Of a DNA stretch of 12,407 nucleotides, positions 1 through 7,356 are shown piece by piece. Below the pieces are notes generated by a model, which saw only the letters and a list, made by a program, of their open reading frames with translations, was not told the origin of the DNA and searched no databases. A program made the position numbers and the translations under genes. Every line of letters starts with the position of its first letter. Positions within the stretch are counted from its first letter, which is position 1. Location of the stretch: assembly GCA_007122745.1 (NCBI GenBank), contig SKTA01000245.1, positions 1-12,407 on the forward strand. The letters run 5' to 3'. This DNA comes from Bacteroidales bacterium. Its GTDB lineage: Bacteria > Bacteroidota > Bacteroidia > Bacteroidales > UBA7960.

Positions 1-1303
1 GGAGCGAGATATCCTCTTGCCGTATCAGTTGGCCGTTAACATATTCGCCACCACTGACAATCAGTTCAAAAGGACCCGAAGAACGTGTGATGTATCTGTT
101 TTGCTCCGGATCAAAATAGCTAAAACCAATCTCCGGTATGGTGATCGTTCCACCTGATCTTGGTATGATCAGGTAGTCAAACGTCCGGTTGCCGCGTATG
201 CCATTACGGTCTCTTCTCACGGCATCATCAATCCGGGCATCAAAAACCTCCAGCGTTGACGGAAAAACAATTATGGGTTCTTCAACCATCCTGATGTTCC
301 CTCTTCCACTTATGGTAAGGGTGAGGTTTGTCGCATCATTCACCTCCAGTTCCAATGGCCGGAGTTGTGCTTCAAGATCAAAACTGCCAACCAGGCCTGT
401 AAAGCTTGCCGGTCTGTTTTCCGTTGGCAGGGGTTTAACTTCCAACGATATGGAATTAGAATTTACCCGATGTTGAATGGTCTGAAAACCATCGAAGCGG
501 CTTCCTCCAAAAAACTCATCAAACAGGCTGCCCCTCCTTTGCTGAGCAGGTCGTCGCACTCGCACTCCCATTTCAACCGTCATGGGATCAATGTTAAGCG
601 CACCTGATCGTTGCGGAAATATTGCAACGCAACGAATTTCCGCAACACGGTAATTGATGCCATTGACCACTTCATTGTCAATACGAGGTTGCTGCCCGGT
701 AATGTCTTCTGACCAGAAACCATGAAATGAAGGAAGACGGTCGATATTGTAATTGGTGATATCAAGGCGGGTATAGAGCTTGTAGGTAACGATTACTTGC
801 TCACCACGATAAGGCGCTTCGTTGTTAACTTCTGCGCGAATAAAAATGTCATCGCTGCCGGGGGTTGCCGCCTCACTGTCTTCTTCGCGGCGGGTGTCCG
901 GTTGTTGCGGTGTTGTGCCGCGCGGATTCACTTTAATGTTCAGGATGTCGCTTTCGTAGGTTGTTCCGTCAACCCTGACCCGTGCTCCATCAATCGAAAA
1001 ACCACCTTCAGACGTAGCTTCAAGGACATACGTATAACTGATGGAAACAGATGTCGTGATCCTGTTGTTGATGATCTGGGTAGAAGAGCTTGTTGATTGA
1101 CTCGGGCCCGAACGAATCCGGAAAGGTTCAAAAGATGGTGCCTGAAACTGATCCGGTCTGGCATTTACGGTATAAACAACCCTGAAACTTTCGCCGACCG
1201 ATGTTTCAGACGGTCCTGAAACAGATACTTCTATTCCATCGGCAACAAGCGTTGCAGGATAAAGTAGAATGATAGTCAGGAAAAAATGCAGTAGCTTCTT
1301 CAT
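1..1303 (-). CDS. batD: BatD, aerotolerance operon exported protein (C-terminus cut by window edge)
   Basis: This frame stays open from an ATG at 1303 to the first base of the window, so about 434 N-terminal residues are visible and the C-terminus is missing. It begins with a signal peptide (MKKLLHFFLTIILLYPATLVA, probable cleavage before DG). The rest is a series of beta-rich, Ig-like segments with the pattern of BatD/oxygen-tolerance proteins: an N-terminal segment ending near residue 125, a variable linker rich in P, D, E and R (about 128-150), then a second segment starting DDIFIRAEVNNEAPYRGEQV. Complete BatD proteins are usually about 550-620 residues and end in a membrane helix, which would lie outside the window. 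An AAGGA ribosome-binding-like site sits just upstream of the start, and the gap from batC is 18 nt, so the gene is the distal visible member of the operon. BatD is thought to be an envelope-anchored periplasmic partner of the VWA proteins; its molecular role is not established. The family call is strong. Confidence 0.9.
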   Translation of the reverse strand, partial: MKKLLHFFLTIILLYPATLVADGIEVSVSGPSETSVGESFRVVYTVNARPDQFQAPSFEPFRIRSGPSQSTSSSTQIINNRITTSVSISYTYVLEATSEGGFSIDGARVRVDGTTYESDILNIKVNPRGTTPQQPDTRREEDSEAATPGSDDIFIRAEVNNEAPYRGEQVIVTYKLYTRLDITNYNIDRLPSFHGFWSEDITGQQPRIDNEVVNGINYRVAEIRCVAIFPQRSGALNIDPMTVEMGVRVRRPAQQRRGSLFDEFFGGSRFDGFQTIQHRVNSNSISLEVKPLPTENRPASFTGLVGSFDLEAQLRPLELEVNDATNLTLTISGRGNIRMVEEPIIVFPSTLEVFDARIDDAVRRDRNGIRGNRTFDYLIIPRSGGTITIPEIGFSYFDPEQNRYITRSSGPFELIVSGGEYVNGQLIRQEDISL

Positions 1304-1321
1304 CGTCCTTGCTTTAGCTGT

Positions 1322-2050
1322 TTACCACTCCCTTTGCGATCTGACAGGTTCAAGGGTTTGTTCTTCCCGGTTGATCTCTTCCTGGATATTTTGTTCCTGC
1401 TGTCTTAACGCTTCCAAAATGCGTTCTGCCTCCTGGGGAGACAATTGGTCAGGACGTTCTGCCAGCTGGTCATCTCCCATGTCCGGTTGAATTTCCGGCG
1501 ACGCATCATCCTCTTGATCATCATCTCCATCATCATTATCGGGTCCTTGCTCCTGGTCTTGCTGGTCATCTTCATCATCACCTTCACCATCCCGATCCGA
1601 TGTGTCTGGTGGTGGATCCTCCAGCAGATTGAGGGCATAGGCCAGGTTGTACCTTGTGTCATCATCATCGGGAGCCAGTCGCAATGCTTCTTTAAAGGCA
1701 TCCACACTTTCAGGAATTTGGCCGCTACCGAGCAGCGTATTGCCGAGGTTGTGCCATCCCGCTGCACGAAGGTCATCAGAGGCAGAACCTTCTTGTGCGA
1801 GCTGGGTGAAAATTTCGCGGGCTTCCTCCAGACGTCCTTGTTTATATAAAGCGTTGCCAAGATTGTGCCAGGCCTTTGGATTATCGGAATTTATTTCCAA
1901 CGCCTGGCGGTAGCTCTGTTCCGCACCAACAAAATCTCCGCTTTCGAAAAGCTTATTACCCTGCCGCAACAGCTGGAGGTCTTGTCCGCCAAACGCGAGC
2001 GAAACAAACACTGTTAAATTAATTATGGTAAGGATTAAAGCTCTGATCAT
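1322..2050 (-). CDS. batC: BatC-like TPR protein with acidic linker
   Basis: This is a 242-residue exported tetratricopeptide repeat protein. An ATG at 2050 is preferred because it begins directly with a signal peptide (MIRALILTIINLTVFVSLAFGG). An in-frame ATG at 2128 would add 26 lysine-rich residues ahead of it and overlap batB by 44 nt. About three TPR units follow: residues 24-57, 58-91 and 95-128, with the typical W/YxNLGNxL and A..x(A/S)..F helices. Residues about 145-198 form a linker rich in D, E and Q. The C-terminal helix (about 201-236, LSPQEAERILEALRQQEQN) resembles the conserved tail of BatC-family proteins. TPR proteins in Bat operons are presumed to scaffold the VWA proteins BatA and BatB. 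The gene lies 34 nt after batB and 18 nt before batD. The strongly acidic linker is unusual, since relatives as I recall them are often Q/K-rich there. Confidence 0.85.
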   Translation of the reverse strand: MIRALILTIINLTVFVSLAFGGQDLQLLRQGNKLFESGDFVGAEQSYRQALEINSDNPKAWHNLGNALYKQGRLEEAREIFTQLAQEGSASDDLRAAGWHNLGNTLLGSGQIPESVDAFKEALRLAPDDDDTRYNLAYALNLLEDPPPDTSDRDGEGDDEDDQQDQEQGPDNDDGDDDQEDDASPEIQPDMGDDQLAERPDQLSPQEAERILEALRQQEQNIQEEINREEQTLEPVRSQREW

Positions 2051-2084
2051 CTTTTTAATATGATATTTTACTTTAATAATAAGT

Positions 2085-3149
2085 TTAATTGATTTCTGAT
2101 GGTACTTCTTTAACTTCCGGTGAACCAAAAAGGGTGATTTTTAAAAGATATCTGTTTTTCCTTTCCAATACAATGATTTCGATTGCCAGTAAAAGAAGTG
2201 CCAGTATAACAAAAATCTGGTACCTGCTCTCATATTCTGCGAACATGAAAGTATCGAACTCCTCTTGTTCCAACGCCCGGATCTGGTCCAGTATTTCATC
2301 GAGTCCTAAATCTGCACCACCTCCGTGTCGGAACACACCCCCGGTCGTTTCAGCTATTTCCCTAAGCATCTGTTCATTATATCTGGTGATCACCGTATTG
2401 CCGTCCCGATCGCGCAAATAACCGGTTATTTGCCCGTTTCCCTCAATGGGAATGGGTGCTCCCGTTCGGCTACCTATGCCGATGGTGTGGATAACAATCC
2501 CCTTTTCTGCTGCTCGCTGAGCGGCCTGCAGAGGTGCATCTTCATGACTTTCTCCGTCGCTGATGATAATAATGGTTTTGTTGTGGAGCTGATCATCCTG
2601 AAAAGCAAGTATAGCCCGCTCAATGGCAAGCTCTATGGCGGTACCCTGTACCGAAACGCTATTAATATTTGCGGTTCTGAGAATCATCTTGGCTGCGTTA
2701 TGATCTGATGTCAGCGGAACCTGGGATTGCGCTGAGCCTGCAAAAAGGACGATGCCAATGCGGTCTTGTTCCAACCTGTCTATCAGTCTGTTTACCGCCT
2801 GCTTGGCCCGTTCAATCCGGTTTGGGCGTACATCCTGTGCAAGCATGCTTCGACTTACATCCAGTGCAACAATGATATCTGCACCTTCCACACGAAGCTC
2901 CTCCATCCGGCTACCGGTTTGAGGGTTTACCGTGGCCATGATGACCGATGATACAGCAGTCAGAATAAGCAATAATTTGACATAGGGTCGTTTGTCCGAT
3001 AAGAACGGACTCATTGACCGGATAAGCGCTTCTTGCCCGAACGCCTTGAGGCTACGCCTTCGCAAATACCTGCTGATCAGAAATACAAATACAAGTATCG
3101 GTATCAGCAGAAACAAATAAAACAACTCCGGATGTTCAAAACGTATCAT
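2085..3149 (-). CDS. batB: BatB, membrane-anchored VWA domain protein
   Basis: This 354-residue protein has two N-terminal hydrophobic segments (about 8-26 and 57-72), a VWA domain (about 90-290) and a C-terminal membrane helix (about 311-327, ending in IVLERKNR). The VWA domain carries a complete MIDAS metal site: DVSRS (D97, S99, S101), T170 and D198 in ISDGES. The insertion around residues 230-252 (PIPIEGNGQITGYLRDRDG) followed by VITRYNEQMLREIAETTGG is characteristic of BatB rather than BatA. The domain is presumed to lie between membrane helices and to bind protein partners through a divalent metal. The start is 6 nt after the batA stop, with an AAGG element upstream. BatA and BatB are paralogues and probably act together. 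Role in aerotolerance is known from genetics in Bacteroides fragilis; a direct biochemical function is not known. Confidence 0.93.
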   Translation of the reverse strand: MIRFEHPELFYLFLLIPILVFVFLISRYLRRRSLKAFGQEALIRSMSPFLSDKRPYVKLLLILTAVSSVIMATVNPQTGSRMEELRVEGADIIVALDVSRSMLAQDVRPNRIERAKQAVNRLIDRLEQDRIGIVLFAGSAQSQVPLTSDHNAAKMILRTANINSVSVQGTAIELAIERAILAFQDDQLHNKTIIIISDGESHEDAPLQAAQRAAEKGIVIHTIGIGSRTGAPIPIEGNGQITGYLRDRDGNTVITRYNEQMLREIAETTGGVFRHGGGADLGLDEILDQIRALEQEEFDTFMFAEYESRYQIFVILALLLLAIEIIVLERKNRYLLKITLFGSPEVKEVPSEIN

Positions 3150-3155
3150 ATTGCC

Positions 3156-4157
3156 TTATGGTATTGTTCTTAGCCATGTTTGTCTGAGCAATGCTTCTAA
3201 ACTGATAAAAATCAACGCCAGAATCAGAAGTGGCAAAAACTCATCCTGATGATGTGTAAACTCGGTCACATCAATTTTTGTTCTTTCCAATTGATCAACA
3301 TCTTCATAAACCTGCTCCAGGGCATCATACCGATCAGCCCAGAAATATTGCCCCCCTGTTATATCTGCAATTTGTTTTAAAAGTTCTTCATCAACGGGGA
3401 TCTCCACATCCTGATACCTGACTCCGTAAGGAGTTTGAAACGGGTAGGGGACAGGTTCGCTGCTTCCGACCCCAATTGTATAAACCCTGATATCATAAAG
3501 CTCAGCGATCTCTGCTGCTGTCAGTGGATCAATGACTCCCCTGTTATTGATGCCATCGGTGAGCAAAATGATCACACGGCTTATAGCGTCGCTGTCGCGT
3601 AAGCGGTTAACAGCGGTTGCCAGGCCATCGCCTATGGCGGTGCCATCCTCAACCATACCGGTACGAATATTTGCAGCCAAATGTTTCAGCATGGCATGAT
3701 CGGTAGTTAATGGCACCATGGTGAAGCTCTGTCCACTAAAGACCGTCATCCCGATCCGGTCGTTCGGACGCATGTCAATGAAGTCGAGCGCTGTCCTTTT
3801 TGCAGCCTCCATGCGATTTGGCCTGAAGTCTTCTGCAAGCATCGATCCCGAAATATCCAACGTGATCATGATGTCAATGCCCTCAATGCTAACGTCTCTT
3901 GTAATTGAAATGTTTTGAGGTCTGGCAAGTGCTAATATGAGAATTATAAGTGCGAGCATTCGCAACACGAATGGAAAATGAAGGAGTTGCAATCGAAAGC
4001 TTTTTCTTACATTTTTTACAAACCCGGAGTGTACAAACCTTATGTCAGGCGAAATATCCCTGTGTTTCCGAATGTACCAGATCACAAACATGGGTATGGT
4101 AACAAGTAACCACAGCAACTCCTGCCTGGCAAACTCTATGTCGGTTAACCAATTCAT
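3156..4157 (-). CDS. batA: BatA, membrane-anchored VWA domain protein
   Basis: This 333-residue protein has N-terminal hydrophobic segments (about 12-28 and 63-79), a VWA domain (about 92-290) and a C-terminal membrane helix (about 307-324). The MIDAS residues are intact: DISGS (D101, S103, S105), T173 in DGTAIGDGL and D201 in LLTDGINNRG. The DISGSMLAEDFRPNRMEAAK and PNDRIGMTVF blocks, and the PYPFQTPYG segment near 237-245, identify it as BatA. The start codon overlaps the stop of the preceding DUF4381-like gene in an ATGA, which suggests translational coupling. It is inferred to form a membrane complex with BatB and the adjacent proteins, with its VWA face as the binding surface. No residue expected of the family appears to be missing. 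Confidence 0.94.
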   Translation of the reverse strand: MNWLTDIEFARQELLWLLVTIPMFVIWYIRKHRDISPDIRFVHSGFVKNVRKSFRLQLLHFPFVLRMLALIILILALARPQNISITRDVSIEGIDIMITLDISGSMLAEDFRPNRMEAAKRTALDFIDMRPNDRIGMTVFSGQSFTMVPLTTDHAMLKHLAANIRTGMVEDGTAIGDGLATAVNRLRDSDAISRVIILLTDGINNRGVIDPLTAAEIAELYDIRVYTIGVGSSEPVPYPFQTPYGVRYQDVEIPVDEELLKQIADITGGQYFWADRYDALEQVYEDVDQLERTKIDVTEFTHHQDEFLPLLILALIFISLEALLRQTWLRTIP

Positions 4158-5101
4158 TCTTTGTTGTTTACAATAACAGTAGTGTTTTTAACAAATACGA
4201 GTGCTTTTTCGAGCATCCGTTCATGCTCCTGATCATCCGGCTTAAATTTTGCAAACTTTACCATGTCGGCAAGTTCAAAAATCAATTTAAATTCGCTTTG
4301 AAGCTCTTTGTCTTCAATATGCTCCGGAAGATAATGCAAAATTTCACCTGTTGTCATTTCTATGGCATCCAGGTGGAAACGTTTATAAAGATACTTCCTG
4401 AGTATGGCCGTTAATTCACTGTGAAAGGCCTTTATTTCCCCTTTTTGCCACAACTCTTTTCGCCTGAGCGTTTCCAGACTGGAAATGGCTGCAATGTGTG
4501 CCGGTACTTCCGGTTTTTCCCAAATTGTAGATTCTTCAACAGGCTTTTTTCTGTTTTTCAAAAACAGAAAAAGTAAAAGAATAATCAGCAAAACGCCAAC
4601 GGTAACCAGTATGTAAGGCAAGATTTCACGAAAGGTCCAGGGGAAAGTAAAAAGCGGTTTGATGTCTCTGATTGCCTCCTGTATGTCAACCTCAACGCCC
4701 TTTACTTCGAAAAGCTGTGCTTTGCTTTCAAATATGATGGTGTCTTTTTCTGAAATGAAAGTAAATTCAAGCGGCGGAATGGGAATATAGCCTTCTTCCC
4801 ATGCAGTAATGCGATGTTTTTGCTGCATGGTGATCTTTTCATCAATATGCTCAAGGGTATCAATCACACCAAAACGAAGGATCTCAATATTTTGTGCTTC
4901 CAGTTGCTCTTGTCCGGGCCAGATCAACAAGCCGTCAACAGGGATAGTTACAGTTATTTGTAAGTCAGCAGGCTGACCAATCAGGACCTCCTGCGGCCGG
5001 AGCTGAATGTTTGCTTCAACATCCCCGTTACCGGGAACATTTAACGGAGCAAAAGCCAGGGTAAGCAGTAAAAGTGAGATATGTATTATTGTTGGGCTCA
5101 T
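4154..5101 (-). CDS. Membrane-anchored DUF4381-like protein of the Bat operon
   Basis: This 315-residue protein starts with a signal peptide or signal-anchor (about 1-20). A beta-rich extracytoplasmic region follows (about 26-140), including a LRPQEVLIGQPADLQITVTI strand pair like the N-terminal repeats of BatD. A clear membrane helix (about 160-181) leads into a basic stop-transfer sequence (KNRKK). The cytoplasmic tail is helical and contains AAISSLETLRRKELWQKGEI and the LTAILRKYLYKRF/MTTGEIL block. That tail architecture is the one seen in DUF4381-type proteins encoded between DUF58 and batA in many bacteria. By position and topology it may link the cytoplasmic MoxR/DUF58 side to the periplasmic Bat proteins; that is inference. 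It lies 29 nt after the DUF58 gene and overlaps batA by 4 nt. The family is clear, but function is unknown and no established symbol can be assigned. Confidence 0.8.
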   Translation of the reverse strand: MSPTIIHISLLLLTLAFAPLNVPGNGDVEANIQLRPQEVLIGQPADLQITVTIPVDGLLIWPGQEQLEAQNIEILRFGVIDTLEHIDEKITMQQKHRITAWEEGYIPIPPLEFTFISEKDTIIFESKAQLFEVKGVEVDIQEAIRDIKPLFTFPWTFREILPYILVTVGVLLIILLLFLFLKNRKKPVEESTIWEKPEVPAHIAAISSLETLRRKELWQKGEIKAFHSELTAILRKYLYKRFHLDAIEMTTGEILHYLPEHIEDKELQSEFKLIFELADMVKFAKFKPDDQEHERMLEKALVFVKNTTVIVNNKE

Positions 5102-5130
5102 ATGTGTTTTAACGAATAATCGGATCTGTT

Positions 5131-6000
5131 TTAATGACTTCGTTTTCTGAACAACCTCATTAATGGAGGAATATAATCTTTATCTGTTGGTATGATAACA
5201 CTGTCGACTCCGGCACGGGCAAAGGCCTCGCGCAAATATCTATCTTGTTTCTGATTGTATAACCCTATCTGTTTTCTGATATTTTTATCAGATGTGTTGA
5301 TCCAGTAAGCTTGTCCGGTTTCTGCATCCCGAAATTTCAGTATGCCAATCGGAGGGATGGTTTTTTCCCGTCTGTCGTACACCTGGATACAGATCAGATC
5401 GTGTTTACGTGCTACTATATTCAAGGCATCTGTGTAATTATCATCTTGATAATCTGATATCAGGAATGCAATTGATCTTTTTTTGATCACATTGCGAAAA
5501 TACTTTAGTGCAGCTGAGAGGTCGGTTGCGCGACTTTCCGGCCTGAAGTTGATCAATTCCCTGATGATCCTTAAAATATGCGCAGTTCCCTTTTTTGGCG
5601 GAATGAACTTCTCTATGCGATCGCTGAAGAAAATCACGCCGACCTTATCATTGTTGCTTATTGCAGAAAATGCCAGGACACCCGCAATTTCAGTGATAAT
5701 TTGTTCTTTGATCCGTCCGGTTGCACCAAAATCGTTGGAACCGCTCACATCAATCAGGAGCATCACCGTCATTTCCCGCTCTTCCTCAAAAACCTTCACG
5801 TAAGGATGGTTAAAACGTGCGGTAACGTTCCAGTCAATGTTTCTTATATCATCACCATAATAATACTCCCTGACCTCAGTAAATGCCATGCCACGACCTT
5901 TGAAGGCACTGTGGTAATGACCGGAAAACAATTGGCTGGAGATGCCCCGTGTCTTGATCTCTATCTTGCGTACTTTTTTTATGAGTTCCGTGGTTTCCAT
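5131..6000 (-). CDS. DUF58 domain protein (VWA-like), MoxR partner
   Basis: This protein is 289 residues long when started at METTELIKKVRK. That start is preferred over an in-frame ATG at 6084, which would add 28 residues (including three cysteines) unlike the family and overlap moxR. The protein shows the hallmark DUF58 block FKGRGMAFTEVREYYYGDD followed by IRNIDWNVTARFNHPYVK (about residues 33-68). A VWA-like fold with MIDAS-type residues follows: DVSGS (D84, S86, S88), T159 in RATDLSAAL and D183 in LISDYQDD. No signal peptide or membrane helix is visible, so it is probably cytoplasmic. DUF58 proteins are almost always encoded next to MoxR ATPases and are regarded as their partners or substrates. 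It sits 64 nt downstream of the moxR stop codon; I see no promoter in that gap. There is no obvious Shine-Dalgarno, which is ordinary in this phylum. Confidence 0.9.
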   Translation of the reverse strand: METTELIKKVRKIEIKTRGISSQLFSGHYHSAFKGRGMAFTEVREYYYGDDIRNIDWNVTARFNHPYVKVFEEEREMTVMLLIDVSGSNDFGATGRIKEQIITEIAGVLAFSAISNNDKVGVIFFSDRIEKFIPPKKGTAHILRIIRELINFRPESRATDLSAALKYFRNVIKKRSIAFLISDYQDDNYTDALNIVARKHDLICIQVYDRREKTIPPIGILKFRDAETGQAYWINTSDKNIRKQIGLYNQKQDRYLREAFARAGVDSVIIPTDKDYIPPLMRLFRKRSH

Positions 6001-6064
6001 GTCACATAGCGTATGTGGAATGAAGCATTTGAATGAATTATGGATGCAAACTGGTACAATGATA

Positions 6065-7048
6065 TTAAGGAACCTCAACGACATTCAGAATGTCATTGAT
6101 AATCTCTTCTGATGAGATGTTTTCAGCTTCTGCTTCATAGGTCAGACCTATGCGGTGTCGAAGCACATCGTGGCATATTGCCCTGATATCTTCAGGAATC
6201 ACATAACCCCTTTGCTGGATGAAAGCAAAAGCTTTTGAAGCCAAAGCCATATTGATGCTGGCCCTGGGTGACCCTCCGTAACTGATCAGCGGTTTCAGTC
6301 TGCTCAGCTTGTATTCTTCCGGAAATCGGGTTGCAAAAACAATGTCGGTGATATAATTTTCGATTTTTTCATCAATGTATACATCGCGAACCACATTTCT
6401 GGCATTAATGATCCGGGCAGGTTCAATTACCGCATTAGTGGTTGGAAACTGCTGCAGCATATTTTGCCTTAATATCTCTTTTTCCTCCTCTTTTGATGGA
6501 TATCCGATGATCACCTTCATCATAAACCGGTCAACCTGGGCTTCCGGCAGGGGATAGGTCCCTTCCTGTTCCAGCGGGTTTTCGGTTGCCAATACCAGAA
6601 AAGGTTCATCCAGTATGAATGAGTGATCACCAATGGTAACCTGGCGCTCCTGCATGGCTTCCAGTAGTGCACTCTGAACCTTTGCCGGTGCACGGTTAAT
6701 CTCATCGGCAAGGATGAAGTTTGCAAAAACAGGTCCTTTGCGAACCACGAATTCTTCCGTTTTCTGGCTGTAGATCATGGTTCCAATAAGGTCGGCAGGC
6801 AGCAGGTCAGGTGTGAACTGTATGCGGCTGAAACGGGCTTTTATTGCCTGTGCAAGTGATTTTATCGCAAGTGTTTTAGCCAGCCCGGGCACCCCTTCGA
6901 GTAAAATATGCCCATTGGCAAGCAAACCAACAATCAGCCTGTCAACCATACCTTTCTGTCCAACAATCACTTTTTGCATCTCTTCTGTAAGTTGTGTAAC
7001 AAAGATGCTCTCCTTTTGAATGCGTTCATTCAGCTCCTTGATGTCCAT
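6065..7048 (-). CDS. MoxR-family AAA+ ATPase
   Basis: This 327-residue AAA+ ATPase is the first gene of the Bat operon. The Walker A motif is GVPGLAKT (residues 52-59), with the alanine before lysine that is typical of MoxR. Walker B is FILADEINR (111-119, acidic pair D115-E116). Sensor 1 lies at ATENP (N157), and a sensor 2 arginine (R262) sits in GGSPRA. The EAQVDRF block (169-175) with its arginine is the usual MoxR element. Length is normal (about 320-330). MoxR proteins act as chaperone-like ATPases that remodel or activate VWA-domain proteins, and the downstream genes encode three of these. The protein is expected to be cytoplasmic. The start ATG at 7048 has no strong ribosome-binding site; a candidate promoter lies at 7084-7112. 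Many Bacteroidota annotations name it only 'MoxR family ATPase', so no symbol is given. Confidence 0.95.
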   Translation of the reverse strand: MDIKELNERIQKESIFVTQLTEEMQKVIVGQKGMVDRLIVGLLANGHILLEGVPGLAKTLAIKSLAQAIKARFSRIQFTPDLLPADLIGTMIYSQKTEEFVVRKGPVFANFILADEINRAPAKVQSALLEAMQERQVTIGDHSFILDEPFLVLATENPLEQEGTYPLPEAQVDRFMMKVIIGYPSKEEEKEILRQNMLQQFPTTNAVIEPARIINARNVVRDVYIDEKIENYITDIVFATRFPEEYKLSRLKPLISYGGSPRASINMALASKAFAFIQQRGYVIPEDIRAICHDVLRHRIGLTYEAEAENISSEEIINDILNVVEVP

Positions 7049-7083
7049 GTTTGTTTTTTATAAGGTTATTTTAATTTGATAGG

Positions 7084-7112
7084 CAAAAATAGAATCTATA
7101 AAGATATACAAA
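7084..7112 (-). promoter_or_regulatory. Candidate promoter of the moxR-bat operon
   Basis: On the minus strand TATTTTTG (7091-7084) matches the Bacteroidota -7 box TAnnTTTG. A TTTG (7112-7109) lies 17 nt upstream as a -33 element, slightly closer than the 18-20 nt usually quoted. Transcription would start near 7077, giving a leader of roughly 30 nt before moxR. A second -7-like TATATTTG overlaps the TTTG element but lacks a good -33 partner, so it is an alternative only. Confidence 0.5.
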
Positions 7113-7172
7113 TATAATTTGGAGTTAAAAAATGTTAAAGATATGAAAATGAGCAGTTAACAGTGAAAAGTG

Positions 7173-7200
7173 AAACTGGGAGCTGGAAACTGGGAGCTGG
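7173..7200. repeat. Perfect tandem duplication of a 14-bp unit
   Basis: The unit AAACTGGGAGCTGG occurs twice with no mismatch and no spacer (7173-7186 and 7187-7200). It is G-rich and stands out from the A/T-rich intergenic background. It lies outside any reading frame I can support. Just upstream, CAGTTAACAGTGAAAAGTG has a related repetitive character. Confidence 0.85.
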
Positions 7201-7202
7201 GA

Positions 7203-7234
7203 ATTCAACAAATAAACGATTCAACGAATAAACA
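7203..7234. repeat. Imperfect tandem duplication of a 16-bp unit
   Basis: ATTCAACAAATAAACG (7203-7218) is followed at once by ATTCAACGAATAAACA (7219-7234), differing at two positions, and then by AATCAAC. The block abuts the G-rich 14-bp tandem repeat, so the two together form a composite repeat of about 60 bp. No open frame or stable hairpin explains it. Confidence 0.75.
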
Positions 7235-7287
7235 AATCAACTGCATTGCATGACCTGCATCTCAAACTAAAAAAAATTGAAAAATAT

Positions 7288-7317
7288 TTTGAAATTAAAA
7301 AAAGTGTATTACATTTG
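7288..7317 (+). promoter_or_regulatory. Candidate promoter of the ABC-GntR-DUF2807 operon
   Basis: TTTG at 7288-7291 and TACATTTG at 7310-7317 match the Bacteroidota -33 and -7 consensus (TTTG and TAnnTTTG) with 18 nt between them. Transcription would start a few bases after 7317, leaving a leader of about 35 nt. The spacer is A-rich. This is the best promoter match in the window along with the one at 11449. Confidence 0.7.
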
Positions 7318-7318
7318 C

Positions 7319-7342
7319 AGTGTATTAGATATGTAGAACACT
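7319..7342. promoter_or_regulatory. Candidate GntR (YtrA-type) operator palindrome
   Basis: A 24-bp imperfect palindrome has perfect outer arms AGTGT (7319-7323) and ACACT (7338-7342), with inner matches TA and AT around the centre; 18 of 24 positions are symmetric. It begins two bases after the -7 box and covers the probable transcription start, a position expected for repression. The third gene of the operon encodes a YtrA-like GntR regulator, the natural candidate to bind it. A further AGTGTATTA copy (7303-7311) overlaps the -7 box. Confidence 0.6.
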
Positions 7343-7356
7343 AAAACATTTAATTT

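Larger units (their letters stand above)
7049..7356. other. Divergent intergenic region between moxR and the ABC/GntR operon
   Basis: This 308-bp A/T-rich stretch separates two divergently transcribed operons. I see no plausible gene in it. It contains a leftward candidate promoter (7084-7112), two blocks of short tandem repeats (7173-7234), a rightward candidate promoter (7288-7317) and a palindrome at the likely rightward transcription start (7319-7342). The stretch 7235-7287 holds nothing I can identify apart from A-rich sequence. The repeat block sits between the two promoters and overlaps neither. Confidence 0.8.

Noticed and set aside
1481..1700. TCATCATC-type runs that look like a microsatellite
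   Set aside because: They are the complement of GAT/GAC/GAA codons in the acidic stretches of batC, so the protein sequence explains them.
1445..1849. Open frame of 134 codons on the plus strand opposite batC
   Set aside because: It is the antisense shadow of the repetitive acidic codons of batC; its predicted protein is a low-complexity run of isoleucines with no family pattern.
2051..2128. Longer BatC starting at the ATG at 2128
   Set aside because: It would bury the signal peptide behind 26 lysine-rich residues and overlap batB by 44 nt.
5578..6009. Open frame of 143 codons on the plus strand opposite the DUF58 gene
   Set aside because: The minus-strand frame has clear DUF58 motifs and operon context; the plus-strand product has no recognisable domain.
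6001..6084. Longer DUF58 product starting at the ATG at 6084
   Set aside because: The extra 28 residues do not look like the family's N-terminus, overlap the moxR 3' end, and the family normally begins at METxELxKKVRK.
6080..6094. Perfect palindrome GACATTC-A-GAATGTC near the moxR stop codon
   Set aside because: It lies in moxR coding sequence, has almost no loop, and no promoter or regulator is associated with it; chance from codons is the simplest explanation.
7173..7234. CRISPR-like array
   Set aside because: The repeats are directly tandem with no spacers and only two copies each, and no cas gene is nearby.
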